Below are positions 7,109 to 7,583 of a DNA stretch of 7,583 bases, in pieces. The DNA lies in NCBI GenBank assembly GCA_013298485.1, contig JAAFHS010000047.1, positions 1-7,583 of the forward strand, in the 5' to 3' direction. The notes beneath the pieces are model-generated. The model worked only from the letters and a program-made list of their open reading frames with translations, did no database searches and was not told the origin of the DNA. The position numbers and the translations under genes are program-made. Every line of letters begins with the position of its first letter. Position 1 is the stretch's first letter. Origin of the DNA: Rhodobacterales bacterium. GTDB lineage: Bacteria > Pseudomonadota > Alphaproteobacteria > Rhodobacterales > Rhodobacteraceae.

Positions 7109-7440
7109 TCGGCATCATCCCCGGTCATGTCGACCCTGTCATGGCCCGCCTCAAGGTATGACCCAAGCGCCATGATCAGGATCACCGCCGTCATCCCGAA
7201 AGAGATCACGATGGCCGTCAGCACCAGCGCCTGCGGCAGCGGGTCAGTATAGCCTGCCGCACCATCCGCGATGATCGGCGGCAGGCCGATGGCCAGACGA
7301 CCCGATGCAAAGATAAACACGTTGACGGCATACGACAGCAGCGACAGCCCCACGATCACCGGGAACGTCCGCTGCCGCAGAACCAGATACAGGCCCGCAG
7401 TGGTCAACAGCCCGACAGCGATGGCGACAAGCAGTTCCAT
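7105..7440 (-). CDS. mrpC: Mrp cation/H+ antiporter subunit C (NuoK-like)
   Basis: 111-aa membrane subunit homologous to NuoK of complex I, with three likely helices (about 3-21, 27-46 and 70-93). The family motif DPLPQALVLTAIVISFGMTA (66-85) is intact. A short acidic tail ends the protein. I chose the ATG at 7440, whose A is shared with the last base of the mrpAB stop (TGATG). A GTG directly before it (7443) is in frame and would add one residue, so the choice has little consequence. In Bacillus the C subunit helps hold the MrpA-D subcomplex together. Also mnhC or phaC; phaC here is unrelated to polyhydroxyalkanoate synthase. Confidence 0.94.
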   Translation of the reverse strand: MELLVAIAVGLLTTAGLYLVLRQRTFPVIVGLSLLSYAVNVFIFASGRLAIGLPPIIADGAAGYTDPLPQALVLTAIVISFGMTAVILIMALGSYLEAGHDRVDMTGDDAE

Positions 7441-7583
7441 CACGGCACTTCGCGCGCGGGGTCGATGTCGAAAGCGCGGGTGTTCACACGCTCACCCGCG
7501 CGGATGGCAAAGCGCGACAGCGACTCAAGCGCCAGCATGACTGCGCCCAGAACGGTCAGGAACACGCCCAGATCAAAGATCGC
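7440..7583 (-). CDS. mrpA: 3' end of fused Mrp subunit A/B
   Basis: Only the last 47 residues and the stop are inside the window, entering from the right edge in frame. The visible part, IFDLGVFLTVLGAVMLALES followed by a short hydrophilic tail, matches the last helix of the MnhB domain (family element FDxGVFL). This domain is either a separate mrpB or the C-terminus of a fused mrpAB as in Sinorhizobium PhaA. The fused form is usual in alphaproteobacteria, but the fusion itself cannot be seen here. The stop TGA overlaps the mrpC ATG. As the first large subunit, MrpA carries a second antiporter-like core related to NuoL. Confidence 0.85.
   Translation of the reverse strand, partial: AIFDLGVFLTVLGAVMLALESLSRFAIRAGERVNTRAFDIDPAREVP

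Noticed and set aside
5999..7252. Open frame of 417 codons on the plus strand
   Set aside because: Antisense shadow of mrpD and part of mrpC; rich in Gln, His, Arg and Gly with no recognisable domain.

Overview
The window reads as chromosomal DNA of a marine-type alphaproteobacterium, most likely a member of the Rhodobacteraceae (Roseobacter group). This placement is an inference. It rests on the high-GC codon use, a two-domain aldehyde dehydrogenase of the ALDH16 type (a bacterial example is known from a Loktanella species), a long DeoC, and a Group-2-style Mrp antiporter operon with fused A and B subunits. The DNA is densely coding. I see no tRNA, rRNA, CRISPR array, insertion sequence or phage gene.

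Left part (1-2951, minus strand): a two-gene deoxyribose catabolic unit. deoC (deoxyribose-5-phosphate aldolase, 328 aa) is followed after 4 bases by an aldehyde dehydrogenase that runs off the left edge, with 653 codons visible. The dehydrogenase has a complete catalytic first domain and the start of a second ALDH-like domain that has lost its oxyanion-hole motif. DeoC splits deoxyribose-5-phosphate into glyceraldehyde-3-phosphate and acetaldehyde. An aldehyde dehydrogenase translated directly after it could oxidise the acetaldehyde to acetate.

Middle (2952-3156): a 205-base divergent intergenic region. It carries two outward-facing TTGACC boxes, one per strand, which are the best candidates for divergent -35 elements.

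Right-centre (3157-4461, plus strand): nhaD, a 434-aa NhaD-type Na+/H+ antiporter with the two inverted-repeat DN motifs expected of the ion transporter superfamily.

Right part (4466-7583, minus strand): most of an mrp (mnh/pha) multisubunit cation/proton antiporter operon, in transcription order the 3' end of a fused mrpAB, then mrpC, mrpD, mrpE, mrpF and mrpG. Every junction is a stop/start overlap, so the subunits are probably translationally coupled. mrpA is cut by the right edge. The operon converges on nhaD with only 4 bases between stop codons. A single-subunit and a multisubunit Na+/H+ antiporter therefore sit tail to tail, forming a small sodium and pH homeostasis cluster.

Nothing in the window is a wholly unknown system. 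The points most worth following are the deoC-ALDH16 pairing with its pseudo-catalytic second domain, and the tail-to-tail arrangement of two mechanistically different antiporters.
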